Below are positions 63,825 to 64,000 of a stretch of 64,000 nucleotides of DNA, one piece after another. The translations under genes and the position numbers were made by a program. How positions within the stretch are numbered: the first letter of the stretch is position 1; the number at the start of each line of letters is the position of its first letter. The notes beneath the pieces were generated by a model, which was not told where the DNA came from, did no database searches, and saw only the letters and a list, made by a program, of their open reading frames with translations. The stretch covers positions 62,001 to 126,000 of the forward strand of contig NZ_FUYS01000007.1 of assembly GCF_900168055.1 (NCBI RefSeq), written 5' to 3'. The DNA is from Parapedobacter luteus. Lineage in GTDB: Bacteria; Bacteroidota; Bacteroidia; Sphingobacteriales; Sphingobacteriaceae.

Positions 63825-64000
63825 TCAGGGTATCTGGCTGTAACTCATATAGCGGACGATGGCGTTCGCTTTTCTATTGATGTATGCGGTAGGCTTTGCG
63901 GGCGACCAGCGTCTTGGGTTAGGCAATACCGCTACCAGGAGTGCAGCCTGTCGTTTGGTCAGGCTATGGGCTGATTTGCCGTAATAATGTTGCGTAGCGG
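63825..64000 (-). CDS. mtgA: Monofunctional transglycosylase MtgA-like, 3' end only
   Basis: The last 57 codons of a minus-strand gene whose start lies outside the window. The translation includes 'HYYGKSAHSLTKRQAALLVA' and 'VLPNPRRWSPAKPTAYI', closely resembling the C-terminus of GT51 peptidoglycan transglycosylases of the MtgA type ('YFGKxAxxLSxxEAALLAAVLPNPxxW'). It ends 'YMSYSQIP' before TGA at 63825-63827. MtgA polymerises lipid II. Confidence 0.75.
   Translation of the reverse strand, partial: ATQHYYGKSAHSLTKRQAALLVAVLPNPRRWSPAKPTAYINRKANAIVRYMSYSQIP

Noticed and set aside
1-64000. CRISPR arrays, insertion sequences, prophage, tRNA or rRNA genes
   Set aside because: I looked through the gaps for regular repeats, transposase-like proteins and tRNA-like TTCGA arms and found none; very short or divergent elements could still be missed by eye.

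Overview
The window is a chromosomal segment from a member of the Bacteroidota, most likely the family Sphingobacteriaceae (a Parapedobacter/Olivibacter/Pedobacter-like organism; this placement is inference). The grounds are a SusC/SusD pair, the type IX secretion translocon protein SprA, an alternative complex III (ActA-F) joined to an aa3/caa3 oxidase operon, and repeated intergenic matches to the Bacteroidota promoter -7 element TAnnTTTG, mostly with few Shine-Dalgarno sequences. No tRNA, rRNA, CRISPR array, insertion sequence or prophage was seen, so this looks like ordinary vertically inherited chromosome.

Region 1 (1-16.7 kb) is a glycan-use locus aimed at N-acetylhexosamine-containing sugars. 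After a truncated WD40 gene and a free methionine sulfoxide reductase there is a secreted GH20 hexosaminidase divergent from a LacI-type regulator. Then comes a long co-directional operon: SusC, SusD, a FAS1/DNRLRE/cadherin-like lipoprotein, a GH16-like lipoprotein, a second GH20 resembling hexosaminidase D, a CBM9-like protein, a FucP/NagP-type sugar permease, NagA and a NagB-like deaminase. The 341-bp gap before susC carries three copies of a CGGGTACGTNNCCG palindrome, which I read as operators for the neighbouring LacI protein. The operon covers capture, trimming, import, deacetylation and deamination, but has no sugar kinase.

Region 2 (16.8-36 kb) is housekeeping and envelope: an MHS-type permease with a small membrane protein and a GNAT-nitrilase fusion; sprA, ruvA and maeB on the minus strand; a PBP4-type D-Ala-D-Ala carboxypeptidase; an auxin-GH3-type adenylating enzyme; a HELGH metalloprotease; and an Xaa-Pro aminopeptidase. 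Region 3 (36-46 kb) has a ROK regulator, a methyltransferase, the classical rpsO-pnp pair with strong promoters and terminators, a small outer-membrane protein, a GH92 alpha-mannosidase divergent from its own LacI regulator, and a lipoprotein MsrB.

Region 4 (46.3-63.2 kb) is one long respiratory locus: actABCDEF, cytochrome oxidase subunits II and I, heme A synthase, heme O synthase, two subunit III-like proteins, subunit IV, a Sco copper chaperone and a DUF420 protein. It encodes a quinol-to-oxygen chain (quinol, ACIII, aa3 oxidase) together with its cofactor assembly factors. The window ends with a Bacteroidota-specific protein often mislabelled 'ABC transporter ATPase' and the 3' end of a minus-strand mtgA-like transglycosylase gene.

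The points most worth a second look are the triple operator array with its variant LacI recognition helix, the FAS1-DNRLRE-cadherin lipoprotein, the NagB-like enzyme with a substituted active-site loop, the hexosaminidase-D-like GH20, the six-heme ActA, and a structured 298-bp intergenic region at 37.7-37.97 kb.
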